A stretch of 64,000 nucleotides of DNA from Ischnura elegans (lineage: Eukaryota > Arthropoda > Insecta > Odonata > Coenagrionidae), in assembly GCF_921293095.1 (NCBI RefSeq), contig NC_060257.1, positions 92,989,449-93,053,448 of the forward strand, given 5' to 3'. The notes beneath the pieces were generated by a model that was given only the letters and a program-made list of their open reading frames with translations, was not told the origin of the DNA and did not search any database. The translations under genes were made by a program, and so were the position numbers. Of the stretch, positions 50,641 through 62,149 are shown piece after piece (position 1 is the stretch's first letter; each line of letters starts with the position of its first letter).

Positions 50641-53589
50641 TACGTTTTCGGGCCTGAGCGAAAGAAACCCTTCACAGCAATGAAATGGGAATGAACAATT
50701 CTCGTGACCGGGCAGCGCTCATTGGTTGATCACTTTGACGTCATTGTTGTGATTGAACCATTAGATCACTACTTCGACTTGACTCATATTCAACTTATTA
50801 CTCGCGAAGGAGACTTATCACGCTTTGTATTGAGTAGGTATATTCTAAGCTCTTACTTTACTTTTTCCAAATTACAAGTGGCATTTTTCTTGTCAAATGA
50901 CGTTAGTTCCAGCGCAAGGCTCTCAGCATTCGCCTACTGCGGAGTCACCTCGACCGTTCCGTTCATAGGTAATCTCGGTTTATGTTTGAATCAGCCATAA
51001 ATTAATCACTGTGAGCTCTCAGCGTGAGATTTCAGCCCCCATGCATCAAGGGCACTTTTCATGTTTAAAAAATAGTACGGAACCTGTGTACATGAGCGCG
51101 GACCTCGGATGATTCTGAATGAACGGGAGAATCAGCATGAAACTTAGAACCTGCTTTGTCTGAAGGCCGGTTTATTAGCAAAGTAGCGAAAAATAATGAT
51201 AATAATTAACGGTAAATGGCTTCATAGCTTCGTAGTGCTCTTAGAAAAAAATATTGGGTAGACTGGACGCCAACAGCTGCAGAACTTCAGCAGCAAACAG
51301 CCGCACATAACGTATTGAAATTGAGGGGAGTCGTTTCTTAGCCACATCGATTTCTTTTCTGGAGTTCACTTCCCAATTACATTTTATGTCCACGTAATTT
51401 TTCATTCCACGGTGTCTTCTTCCACGATTCATGGTTATAGAACTAACGAAAAATAGTTGCAACGCACTTAAAACAATTGAAACGTCACCGTGCGTGCATA
51501 AGTTTCACGCTAATATTTTCAATAAATGCCGTCATTGACGTACAAGTACTGGAATCTCACGCTTACTACTTCTTACGGATAATTACTTCTATTTTTTCTA
51601 TTATCCGGCCTCTACGCTGAGGTTGTATGATGAAGCATGTACGCGGGATAGCGATTCGTGTCCAAAGTGCGGTTGGCTTTGCATCATCTGCCACTTGCCT
51701 GTGAGGCAGTGCGTGGAACATACTTTTTATGCGGATGCAAGGGAGTCTCGCGTCACTTTTGTGTGTGTTTTGTTTTTGGCTGACAACGAAAGATTGTTTC
51801 TTGCTGGTTGCAGTTTCGAAAGGGGAATTCGACCTGGCTGAGTGTATACGTTAACAGGTGCTTGGACTGGGTTTCTCGTCCCTCTCGTGTAGTGCTGCAG
51901 CTGCATTGGGAAAGATAATATTCTAAGTAGGACGAAACTTATGAATAAATTCTCCCATCAGTCCCAGTCGTGGAAGTATGACCAACTGCAACTCACCAAC
52001 TGTCGCCTCATAAAATGGTAGAACGCTGAATTTTAAGCATTTGTATGAAATCCTGCCGAAGCTACATAGGGTCTTGTATTATACTCTTTTACTCATTGTT
52101 TATTCGACTACAGCAGTGAATCATTAAACATTGTTTAAACGTAAAAGTTGATCTTCTACAGTCGAAAGAGTGAGTAGCACGCGACAAACTATGAGAACAG
52201 CGAAACGGTCGTCTCCTTCATCTCGTCATAAAAAATGTTTGATTGGTGAATTTTATTGTATTTTTTAACGGAGAGAACGACGTTTTCGCATTACAAAGGC
52301 CTTTTAAAATTATCTACCCATTTTTTTGAGTTTTAAATGGCCGAAAGGTATATTTTAATTTCCGAGGTGTTATACTTGAATATTACTTGAATATTGAATG
52401 TACGTATGCTATTTGGAAAATAATTCCGTACTCTTCTTGTAAGGAAATTTTGATGTTGTCCTTCGTACATAAAATAAACCACAAAGACGAAAATCGCCAT
52501 TATGGTATTATGAATTGCCGTAGGGTAAGTGACATCAAAACTACGTTTATTGCTAGTCTTAATTTGACGTAGTCTCATTGTCGTAAAGCTTTGTATTGAA
52601 TTGCTAAAATTGGAGATCAAAACTGAGGCAGTGTTAATGGGATGCAGTGTGCGTGTGTCGGAGCGAAGAAGCCCGCAGCTGGATTCGCACCCGCGCGCGC
52701 CGCAGTGGAGCGAGCCAGCGTGCCTGTCCTTCGTGGAATGCGATTACATCCATTGTGGCTCCCTCTCCTCTCGTTGGGAATGTGAAGAGGACACTACACT
52801 GCTAGCATGTAGCATCATCCTGCTGCTACTGCAGCGACTTTACTATGCTACATATTGCGAGGTCCAGTAAACGCTCACGTAAAATTTGAACATCCGGAAG
52901 AAATTCCATTTGCGAGGGAGTGTTCGTGATCTGGGAATGAGGAGCTTATGAGAGGTTCGTTGCGTAAGAGTTTGAATAAAAGGCAGTGGAGGCGGCTGAT
53001 CTGGAGTGTGTGTAGGAATCACCTTACGGTGCGCCACATGTATGGCTGCTTTTCTCTGCTGCACTTTCTCCGATTTTATTTCCTGTTGTTTCATGTTTGG
53101 GTCCCATGCAAGAGAAGCGTACCTTAATTAAGATAGGGCCAACCCATGATTTATTATGGGCCTTGCTGCTACCTTAGACTTTTTTTTCTTTCATGAAAAT
53201 CGAGAAACCTGGTGGAGGAAAAACTAATACCATTCAATTCTGTACGATCTTTGATTGTTTTTCATAGCGGTCGTCAATCATAAATTACGTCAACAGATTC
53301 GTTCTCGTGTATGTTGTGTTTTCCTAGCATAACCAAGACAAATGACGTCACACTATTTACGTGTTCACATGAAGAGCCAAATCATCTCTTTCTTTTTTTT
53401 GCGCAACACGACTTATGCGGCGCTGACGATCCAGAGAAAGCTTCTCATGACGAAGTTTTGGTGCTGGGACCGATGCTATGCCTTAGAAACGCTTTCCCTG
53501 TAAACATTATCGAAGAAACGCTTCCATTCTTTCGCGCGGAAAATGTTTTACTTCCCAACAAATTTGGAACTGGCTCAAAATATCAGGTG
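50641..53589. other. Unassigned region
   Basis: Two TGACGTCA palindromes (50,736 and 53,343). A GC-rich frame at 52,637-52,870 (MGCSVRVSERRSPQLDSHPR onward) has some coding-like character but no recognised family and no donor signal that I trust. Otherwise nothing is recognised. Confidence 0.3.
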
Positions 53590-53725
53590 ATCGGATTTGT
53601 GGTAGTTTGTTGGCTTCTCACCCCGCGGGTGCGGATTCGAACCCTGGCGGTGACGGAGATTTCGATCGGAAACTGCCCGACCCCCACTTAGTGCTTTGTG
53701 GAGGGCACTTCAAGCGCAGTGGGAC
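53590..53725 (+). mobile_element. tRNA-type SINE fragment
   Basis: Contains TTGGCTTCTCACCCCGCGGG and a B-box-like GGATTCGAACCCTGG, followed by CGGTGACGGAGATTTCGATC and ACTTAGTGCTTTGTGGAGGG. This is the head-and-body layout of tRNA-derived SINEs. A functional tRNA fold is not evident. Confidence 0.5.
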
Positions 53726-54689
53726 GATGACGTCTTCCGTTCCGACAGCAGCGCAGTGCCCACGCCGGGTTTCCCTCAACACTTGCTTCCTTCGCGCTTG
53801 AGACGACGCACGTCGGAATGTGTTTCTTCCTCCGAATATCGGCATTAGCCCCGAGTGTCGCGTGATGGTCCTTCCCTGCCTTCTAGGTCTTCTCATGAAA
53901 ATGCTATACGCCTTTGAATATATGCGGCTATTTAAGGGTTGCGCACAAAGGCTCGATTTAATGATGCTTGAATCGGTTTTCAAAACTCCGCATCGCGGCG
54001 ACGTGTGCTGTGCGATCCATTGATTCCTAATATCTGCTCTAGATTGGCACTCGTTTCGAATAGCATTGAAAAGAAATGAACATCATCGATTATGATAAAG
54101 GACATAAACTGCGAATTTTACTCGCTAAGAAAATTTATTGCTGCCCGGGTTTCAACACATTGTATTAAGTACAATCAACCCGATGATAACATCGTGATGT
54201 AAATCCTGATGAATTTACCCTGTCGCATTAAATTTACTTTCGAGTGAAATTCGCAAATTTTCTCCCCTTTCCATCACGGAGAAATTTCGCAAAATAAACC
54301 CTGAAACCGTTCGTTTTGTTCATTGATTATTTCCGTAAGCGTGGATCGTTTCTTGCGTCCCTATTGCTCCGGGGCCGAAAAAGTGATCGCTCATTGACTC
54401 GTCACTTTTTCTGAATCACACGCTCACTCCGCCGTCCGTTTTTCCTTCGCATCCTCCGTCGCGTTCATTATTCACCGTTGTCATTCCGCTTTTAGGCAAA
54501 CGCGGCGTTTCAATCGCTGATTGGCGGAACGACGGTGAGCGACGTGGAAAGGGGCGTGGCGAGTGATGGAAAAGGGATGGGATTCCCGTCCCTGGAGCCA
54601 TCGCGGAGAATGATCGCGTGGAACGAATCATTCGATTAGCTATCGCTCGAAAGACGCGGTAAAACTTATTGCGTGATTCAGGTGTTTTG
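53726..54689. other. Unassigned
   Basis: CpG-rich stretches (53,720-53,830 and 54,410-54,620) alternate with AT-rich sequence. The 112-121-codon minus frames here are probably chance in GC-rich DNA. Confidence 0.3.
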
Positions 54690-54800
54690 GACGTAAATTT
54701 TCTGTTTAGAGCCCGCATAAGTAGTAGCTCATTTCCCCGTGAAATTTGGATCACTCTGTCATCGGCGCGGGCGTCGTGTGTGGCGACTTATTTCAGGTGG
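54690..54800 (+). repeat. Distal copy of the 60,735-60,957 repeat unit
   Basis: Shares AGCTCATxTCCxCG, ATTxGGxxCxCTCTGTCATC and GGCGCGGGCGTC-type blocks, in the same order, with the two units at 60,735-60,957. Confidence 0.5.
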
Positions 54801-55002
54801 TTTGGTCGACAAGAGGAAGGCATGTCGTCGTATTTTCAGCGCATATTGAACTTTAGTTCTTCTATCAAGTAAAGTATACATAATTACATCAGCCCACACT
54901 ACTTTGGCATATTGCGTTTGGGATTAGTCGTGGGAATCGCCATGAAAGTTAAAAATTTCATCGTATCATGTCAATCTTGAGGAAACTGATGTATGATGCC
55001 AA

Positions 55003-55245
55003 TGGCGTAGCCGGGAATTTCGTTACGGTCCAAAAGTAGGGAAGAAAATTTTAGAAAAACAGGGTACTTTCGGGGTTTTAAACTAATTCTAACACTTTTC
55101 ATAATTGAAAAAAACTTCATTTGTTAAATAAATATTTTATAAATTCATGATTTTTCAATATTTTGTTTTCTTTTATGAAGAAAAATAATTGTGCTTTTAT
55201 ATTTCGAGGGGGGATCCGGACCCCCCGAACCCCTCCGCTACTGTA
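55003..55245 (+). repeat. GGGTAGCCAGGAATT dispersed repeat, copy 2
   Basis: Starts GGCGTAGCCGGGAATTTC and aligns with 45,776-45,985 in the same orientation. It ends in a G/C-run segment (GGGGGGATCCGGACCCCCCG). Confidence 0.8.
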
Positions 55246-57359
55246 TGATGCGCTGTATCACCTCAAGTTAAATAAACCAAAGATATACCTCAATCCATCT
55301 TTTTCGAGATATTAACCAATTTCTGCGCTTATTTAAGAAGAAATGCAGTTACTTGGCTCAAAGTGGAGCTGCAGTCGATTTTAGATTCGGTAAGCCTCCC
55401 TTTTTCATATTTCTATCGATGCATGTTGTATTTGATTGATTTAAGTGAATAGCGATCTACTGTTTTGTTTTTTCAAGAAGACTGCACACGCTGTTGACAC
55501 AGCACAACGTGCGCAATCTATAACAACGAATGTAATCATGGAATGATGGCTACGGAAATAATTTATTATTGTTATGCTGCCAAATTGTTTGCCGTAAACT
55601 AATTTGATTATAGACTATGACTGTCTAGCCTCTAGTGACTAGACCGGTGAATCCTATTGGTATTGTAATATTCGTGGTGGCGCGTTATTCGCTCGTCAAC
55701 CGCGGGGCGCGAATAATTGGGGCGAAGAATCCATGTTGATGATTTCCGCAGTCGCCTGGAGACCGAGTTGGAGGGAGGTGGTGGTCACGTGATCACTCCT
55801 CCTCCCCCTTTCACTTTCAACGCCACCGCTGTCTGCCGTGGGCGGAAGGCGCGCACAATCGTGAGTCTTCGGCGAAGGCATGCTGAGGAACATAAATAAT
55901 TAATCATTGCACATTAAATCGGCGGGGGAAAATGGGCCACCCAAATAATGTGGACAATCAGAACGTGCTTTTCTTGTCACGTTATGATGAAAGGGACAGT
56001 TCGCTCAAGGGTTGTACATTCCTTGTTGAAGTACTATGGGGAAATATTTTAGCACAAAATAAAATTAAATTGTTTTATATAAAACAATATGAGAAGGATA
56101 AGTCGGGGGCGGAATACCCGTAGCTTGTCTGTCAAGATGGTGGTCAGTGGTCACCCGGACAGTGTTTCATACATTTAACGCTTCAAATTTAACTCTATTG
56201 CCGAAAATTCTCAATTTTATTCCTCTCCCCATGTGTTCCTTGATACCGTCATGCAGAGAATATTCTCCACCCACCTCTGCTATCATTGATCTTTCAACGA
56301 GACGACTAATTTAAAATTATGTCTTTCACCTCCACCCGAAAAATGTATTGAAAGAATTCGTTTGGTGTAAGGGAAGAATGACTACCGGCGAAAAATAATC
56401 TTCATCACTTAGCCGTTCCTTAGAAAGTTAAAAATAAAAAAAACGCTAATGTCGCCACGCAAATTTCATGAGTTGATGGCGTCACGAGGGTTCTTTCTCC
56501 TCTTTTTGATTTCCTCGTTCAGAGTGTACTTTTCACCGAGGGAAAATAACGCTTCCTACAGAGGCAACGACATGAATTACGCGAAGCCCAAACACGAGGA
56601 GTAGCTGAGATTCCCCCTTCACCCGCTCGTGACGTCATCAACTTATGTGCTACAGGGTTATCGCCGTCGATTTTTCGTCGCAATGGCAATGTAGAAGTGT
56701 GCGACGGATTGAAAAAAAGAAAAGTAAAAGTCGGGTTTCTTTATTTTTAAACACTCACGATCGAAATGAAAATAGAATTGTTGAAGGAGGTCATTGTGTC
56801 CCCATGATGGTGTTTCTTGCCAACCCCGTTAATGTCCTTCTCACGTCGTCTTTTGATTTTACACTTCTTTGATTGACACTTTGACGCTATTTATACGGCT
56901 CGGAGGCGAAATCGGAAAGCGCCACACTTTTGATCTCAAACTACATAAACGGAAGCCGCGTCTGAATTGCGTGCTTCGTGGAGTTAGCATGCTTAAGCCG
57001 TGCGCGCGAGACCGTTCAATTGTTTTCGAATGCCCGTCACCGAATATCGAAGTCATCAGGCCAAACATCTAGCTTTCAGCCTAAGCACGTAGCAACCATC
57101 GCAGCAGGCTTTACGAGTGGCTGGATTGGGCGAAATCTGAATTATCCGCCAAAAACGAGATATGTACAGTTAAATACGATAAATGTATGTATGGACAGTG
57201 GAGTAATTTTGCTATATTTAATTTTTTATTTAATATTTTAACTGTAATTTCTTTATTAAACATTTAATGAAACAGAGGCGGTAATATGACCTTTAGCAAA
57301 CACTTGATTAAGACGAAATTTTATTTACAAGATAATTTGATGCGGGTGCTGTAAATTCT
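55246..57359. other. Unassigned region
   Basis: Contains TCACGTGATC (about 55,786) and TGACGTCA (56,630-56,637). Short frames on both strands show no motif. Nothing else is recognised. Confidence 0.3.
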
Positions 57360-57590
57360 TCAAAATATTCAATGGAAATATTTCAATTATACTGGTACAA
57401 CGTTGTTCTCAAAACTCACTGCTAATAATTGACTTAAACTCTGTGCATATGGCTTAAAGTTATATACTGACCTCTACATATTTAGCTAATTAACCAGTTG
57501 TAAAGTTGTTGCCACTTCAGCTAAGATGTTCAGAAACTCAATCACTCAAGTCATTGAAGAATTCTTCCAGAATGCTCAATGTTACGTAAC
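57360..57590 (+). repeat. Dispersed repeat, partner of 10,215-10,450
   Basis: See the inverted partner in DHX16 intron 7. Shared blocks include GTTCTCAAAAC, CTGTGCATATG and ACTCAATCACTCAAGTCATT. Confidence 0.65.
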
Positions 57591-58032
57591 GCGCAAGCAT
57601 ACCAAGCAATTCGGACTCAGCGCTTCCTGGGCTTCGCAGGTGGACTGATGTGAGGCGGTCGCACGTTTCCACGTTGTGAGCCCGTTTATCACTTGGTTTT
57701 CATCTCGTCGTTTGGGGTTGCGGCTGGACTCGGGGAGTAGTGTGACGACTGTGGTCCAGAGATAGATAGCTCCCCATGAACACGTTTTGATGTTGGAAAA
57801 ATAAAAATTACGTGCAATTTTCCAAAAATAGTTTGCTCTCATGACCAGTTTCATTATATTTCACGAAGTATTAGCCAGAAGAAAATGCAAAAATATTTTG
57901 GAACCGGTTATTCGAGAAAACTATTTGATATAGTAAATAGACAGTAGTTTTTATTTTAAATATGTTAAAATGCCACGAGATGAGCCTCAAAACACTCCCC
58001 ATGTACAAACGCGAAGGCTCTTGCGATAGTGT

Positions 58033-58175
58033 CGATGGTTTCCGGGCTTCCACCGCGTTGTTTGGAGACTGATGACGACAGTTTCGTGGGCGATTCCGCA
58101 ATCATCTTATGACCTCCGTCAGAAGCGGATTTGGGTGCAAAGTGGAGACAAGCAACGCGGTTGAATCCCAGAAAC
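58033..58175. repeat. Inverted repeat made of Penelope-like tail sequence
   Basis: The left arm GGTTTCCGGGCTTCCACCGC, continuing GTTGTTTGGAGACTGATGACG, is mirrored by the right arm: reverse complement GGTTTCTGGGATTCAACCGC then GTTGCTTGTCTCC. Each arm resembles the tail at 35,690-35,760 (TTCTGGGTTTCACCACG, CGACGACAGTTTC). This looks like two tails joined in opposite orientation. Confidence 0.6.
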
Positions 58176-58254
58176 CATTACCTCAAATCCTAAATTTCCT
58201 TTTGGGCGCAACATTTTGCCCATTCGACTGACGTTAAAATAGGGAGACAAAAAC

Positions 58255-58745
58255 TAGGAGAGGTGAATGAATTTGGTTATTGGAGAAGCAGGATGACTAG
58301 CGAAGGGAGAAGCAACAAAGGGATTATTACTAGAGTATTGCAGGAGAAGAGAGTATTCCAACCATAGATAGATGTACTTGAAATGGGAAGTTTGAACAGA
58401 AGTTTGAAAACAATTGATCAGCAATTGCATTTGGAGTATGCTTCTGTACGGGAGAGAGGCATGGACAATGACGGCAGCGGGGAACGCAAGAGTGGGGCCT
58501 TTCGAAATGTGTTGGGACGGAGCTAGTAGTGAGGAAGGCCTTAAGAGAGTAGGAGAGAAGAAGTCTTGGGAAAAGCATGATAAGAAGACATCCAAATTTT
58601 GAGACAACATGCCCTGATGAAGACAGTTGATGGCAAAGAAAGGAGAAGGAAGATCTCGAATAAATATGGTACAGGTGAAGAAGGTTGTAAAAGAGAGGAA
58701 TAATGTTGGTGTGAAAAGATAATCTGCTGGGAGGATCTTACATAT
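58255..58745 (+). pseudogene. Non-LTR retrotransposon reverse-transcriptase C-terminal fragment
   Basis: One frame gives CIWSMLLYGREAWTM then FEMCWDGA and RVGEKKSW. This matches the conserved tail of CR1/RTE/Jockey-type ORF2 (WSxxLYGxExWTL, FExWCWRR, RVGExRSL). A shift leads to RQHALMKTV-like and basic KERRRKISN-like stretches. The catalytic core is absent and frames are broken. Confidence 0.75.
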
Positions 58746-59438
58746 TATGTAGTGACTCACTCACTCTATTAAGGGGCATCGAATCGATTGCGTAGTCGTA
58801 ATTAATTGGAGTTCTCTTCGCAGATATTGTCATTGTGCTGCACTTGTCAAAATTAAACTTCAGAGGCTGCATTTCTCTGTGGTTTTCATTAAGCATCCTG
58901 TTGAAGTTTAAATCTATGAGATTATCTGCTCAAATAAATCTTTTTTCATTCATTTCCGCAGTAATGAGAAAAAAATATGAAGGAATAGTATAAGTAAACA
59001 AAAAATGTTTTGATAGGATTTTAAAATTAAATACAAAAATTTACATTATTGTAATGAGACTCTGCACTATTTAATGAGAAATTTGCGTGTTTCGTCATAA
59101 CATTCGGAAGTTATTTTTGCTAAAATTATTTGTGTGACAGTTATCCTCGACGAGGGAGAATATCTATGCGTAACTCAGGTTGGGAGAAAGAATTTTGGGG
59201 CTCTGTTAGAAAGGGGGCGCTCGCTGCTAAATTTTCGTGTGAGCTCGGCCGCCACCTTCGTAGGAGTACTCGTCAGTCAATCATGAGTATTTTCTCTGCG
59301 TACAATTATTGATGCGTATAAAGAGTGATTACAAGTATGAATCGGTCCACAAGGCATGTTAGAGAGGTTGTTTTTTTAGCGCGCACGGTCCAGCCCACCC
59401 CAATCCTTCGCTCTTGAGATTGACTCCCGAGTATTACT
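58746..59438. other. Unassigned
   Basis: No repeat partner or motif was noticed. Confidence 0.3.
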
Positions 59439-60047
59439 AATAGGGTGGTTTCCTATTATTTTTTTATTGCCTAAATCGAAAAATTGTTACTCCTGGAGTG
59501 CGCATTTCACGCTCTTAGATTTTCGAATGACGATATCTATTTTTCGCGATTAAATGAAAAGTGAAAAATTTCAAGCGCGCGAAAACGCGACGGCTAAGTT
59601 TGAATGCTGGAAAAAGTCCGTGTGACGTATTTCTGGTTCCAGCTGTCGCCGTGTGAGGTGACCTTGGGGCGAAGCTTTGAGCGCTGATACGACGCAGGAT
59701 GCTAGCAGGTAGCAGAGTACCATGCTTCCGACCATAGTCAGTTTTAATAGGTGATTATTAAGAGATGTTTCCCTTAGCTCTGTGCCTCATGCATGCATTG
59801 GTAATTTCAGACAATGTAAAACACCTATCTACTCGTATAAAAACTAGGTCCCTGTGACGTTACGTGGAGTGGCATCGCATGGGCGCCAATCTGGCCTTTT
59901 TCAAATGAGGTTAAAATTGACCATTGCTATTCGTCTAAACTGGGATTTCTAAAACCAAAAAAATTGTATATTATGAATGCACTAATGGTGGGTAACGAAT
60001 CGCAGTCAATGCATTTCGTTTTCTTTGATGAAGGAAACTACCCTATT
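59439..60047. mobile_element. AATAGGGTGGTTTCC element, copy 2 (uninterrupted)
   Basis: 609-bp copy of the outer element at 23,178-25,037, same orientation, without the nested insertions. The termini AATAGGGTGGTTTCCTAT and AAGGAAACTACCCTATT are inverted repeats. A flanking TA is possible (ATAGGG...CCCTAT). Non-coding. Confidence 0.85.
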
Positions 60048-60734
60048 ATGAATCTGTAGTGATAATAATGGCATTGCTAGTAACAATCAACTATGAGTCG
60101 TAACGATAGGAGAGAAAGTGTAAAGAAAGAGGGTGGGTGGTGGTGGTTGCACTGACCTGGTCAATGGTTAATGAGTGTGGTTGGCAGCGAGTCCTCTCTC
60201 TCTCTTTTCTGCTCAATTCTCCCTCCCTCCCTCCCCTCCGCGGCGGCCACACCCCTTCTCTCCCCCACCCCCCGTCACCCGCTGCATCTCCCCTCCCGCC
60301 CCTCTCTCGCCACTCAAGTGCAAGGTGAAACTTTGCCAAGGCCGACCGGGTGGGCGGATATCAAGGGGGGGGGGAGATTCTCTCTCTTTTTTCTGCGCGC
60401 TTTAGGGGGGGTGAAGGGGGTGGTTGGGGGGGGGGGGGCAGCCCTAGTGTGTGCTGAGCAGCGCAGTGTGTCCTTCGAGTCGTCGTCGCGGAGGAGGCGC
60501 GCAAAGGAGTAGTCTCGGTCCGATCCGTCCTTCTCATCCGTTCTTCCTCGTCCGCGACCAAGGGCAGCCGCGCGCACAGACTAGCACCCCCCCCCCCCCC
60601 CCAATCCGTCCTTGACAATTCCTCTCGTGCGTGGTTTTCAAAAATGTCTGCAGTGCGATCCCTTTATTTGCAATAAGAGTGCTTTCGGTCGCGAGATATT
60701 GCATTTTAAAAGCCATGCATTTGGTGGCTAACAT

Positions 60735-60957
60735 CGTCGTCTCGAGTATAAACTTCTGCTTTCAGCCCCATTTATAGCTCATATCCGCGCGATATTCGGG
60801 AACCTCTGTCATCAGCGTGCATTCGCCAGGAATGCCTTTGCGGCTTCATTGAACACATCTTCTCGAGTGTAGATTTCTGTCATCGGCCTTGATTGTACTT
60901 CAATTGTCCGCAAAATTCGGGTCGCTCTGCCCGTGAGCGACGCGGGTGTCTCCTTTG
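60735..60957 (+). repeat. Two tandem units of about 115-118 bp
   Basis: Unit 1 begins CGTCTCGAGTATAAACTTCTG and unit 2 CTTCTCGAGTGTAGATTTCTG. Both continue to ATTCGGG and CTCTG blocks and a GxGTGCATT/GCGACGCGGG end. A third, diverged copy lies at 54,690-54,800. Confidence 0.55.
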
Positions 60958-61027
60958 GTGAACAACCCGTTTAAATGCGCGGTGTCTGAGACGAGAATCC
61001 TTTCCGCTTTGGTGACACTTGGGAAGA

Positions 61028-61103
61028 ATGCTGAAGAAGGAGAAGCCGACGATGTCCGTGACGGCCATCATCATGGGCGCGCAGCGGCACTGGGACACCA
61101 CAG
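61028..61103 (+). CDS. Possible first coding exon of an unidentified gene
   Basis: ATG at 61,028 opens MLKKEKPTMSVTAIIMGAQR then HWDTT, and meets a donor ACAG|GTGGGA at 61,104. Of the 25 codons from the ATG, all but one end in G or C, very unlike the surrounding genome and like a highly expressed or developmental insect gene in a GC-rich promoter. Without splicing the frame runs into a CT repeat, so an exon end here is sensible. No family recognised; no downstream exon seen. Confidence 0.4.
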
Positions 61104-61151
61104 GTGGGACACCACACCGCACCACTTGGATCATCGTCCACATCCACCTCC

Positions 61152-61175
61152 TCTCTCTCTCTCTCTCTCTCTTTA
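61152..61175 (+). repeat. CT dinucleotide microsatellite
   Basis: An uninterrupted run of CT repeats, 47-50 nt after the possible donor at 61,104. Confidence 0.85.
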
Positions 61176-61500
61176 TCTCCATCGACAGTGTCTGTGATCG
61201 AGTGCTTGTGTTCGGCATTGCCGTGTTCTCTCTCCCTGTACACCGCCGAGTGCTTAACAAACCCTCCCCTATTCCTTAAAACTGTCACAAGTGAATAGGA
61301 GAAGTGGAGGTTGCCTCTGTAGCACCACGCAGTGCCAATTAGTGTAGTAGGCAGACTAATTTCGCCCCATTTCCTCGCAACGTGCGTGTGTGAGTAAGTG
61401 TTGTAACTCTGGTTGTTTTCTCATGGAAATGAGTTCTACTTTCCGTGTAAAATGATGATGCTGTGTAGCGGCGCCGTTTCCTCCCCTCCGTTACATCAAC

Positions 61501-61854
61501 CCTCCCCCCCCCTTACTCCCTCTCTCCCCCTCCCTCCACCCCCCACCCTCCTCGAAGATGTCCGTTTGTTGGCATTCGCAGAAAGCGCCGGCCGTTCCCA
61601 CTCTCGCGTTGAGCGCATTCTCTGCAAAACTCCGCGGCTTGTCTGTGGGAGGGACGGCGTTCGTTCAGTTGGCTGTCGTTGCATTTTGGAGCGAGGCGCG
61701 TGGAGGGACGGTGGAATTTCCCGTCATCTTCACTGCTCACCAATTGTCCTGGTTCGCTAATTTTTATTGGCCAACGAGTTTAAAAAAATGAAAGGGTCCT
61801 TATTTATATTTGTTCGATTCCTTGCATTCTTGTGAAGTCATTAGCGTAGAGAAA
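61501..61854. other. Unassigned, GC-rich to mixed
   Basis: Begins with a C-rich tract (61,502-61,555). Open frames on both strands are compositional. Nothing recognised. Confidence 0.3.
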
Positions 61855-62115
61855 TCGATGATAAGCCTCATCCCTTCCGTCATTATTCACGCCCAGCAAA
61901 ACAACGCTGCCACTCGGCCTTGCGCTTGGGCCTCGCGTGGTTCGTTGTCGTTCACACTCTTGTAAGCGATTGCTTCCATCGACGAAAGCTTCTCTCGGAA
62001 AGTTTTTATCCGACAGAACTATTGGCGTCGCCAACTCTTGATAATTACACGGCAACTTTCGCCTTTTCGTTATTGTGAATTTATGATTCTCTTTCCTCGC
62101 ACGCGCAGTTTCATT
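61855..62115 (+). repeat. Local duplicated module, copy C
   Basis: Contains CGCGTGGTTCGTTGTCGTTC (shared with copy B) and CACTCTTGTAAGCGATTGCT (shared with copies A and D). It continues with CGCCTTTTCGTTATTGTGAA, shared with copy D. Confidence 0.6.
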
Positions 62116-62149
62116 CGGTCCAGCACGCATTCGATTCTTTTTTGGTGCG

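Larger units (their letters stand above)
60200..61500 (+). promoter_or_regulatory. GC-rich, promoter-like region
   Basis: Strong local rise in GC and CpG against the AT-rich background, with G runs (60,365-60,440), C runs (60,585-60,602), a CT microsatellite (61,152-61,175), two tandem 118-bp-type units (60,735-60,957) and a GC3-rich ATG-plus-donor segment at 61,028. Together this suggests the 5' end of a plus-strand gene that continues to the right of the window. No TATA box or start motif was identified. Confidence 0.4.

Noticed and set aside
52601-52870. Gene with MGCSVRVSERRSPQLDSHPR
   Set aside because: Some coding-like composition, but no known domain, no reliable splice signals and no second exon; left as unassigned.
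53618-53983. 121-codon minus-strand frame
   Set aside because: It is the antisense of a SINE fragment plus CpG-rich DNA, with no motif.
58254-58760. 168-codon minus-strand frame
   Set aside because: It is the antisense of a LINE reverse-transcriptase tail, which gives recognisable motifs on the plus strand.
60137-60618. Overlapping Pro/Ser- and Arg-rich frames on both strands
   Set aside because: Low-complexity G/C runs keep all frames open; composition artefact.
60971-61288. 105-codon minus-strand frame with an RERERERE stretch
   Set aside because: The repeat is the CT microsatellite read in reverse; the opposite strand has the better start and donor.
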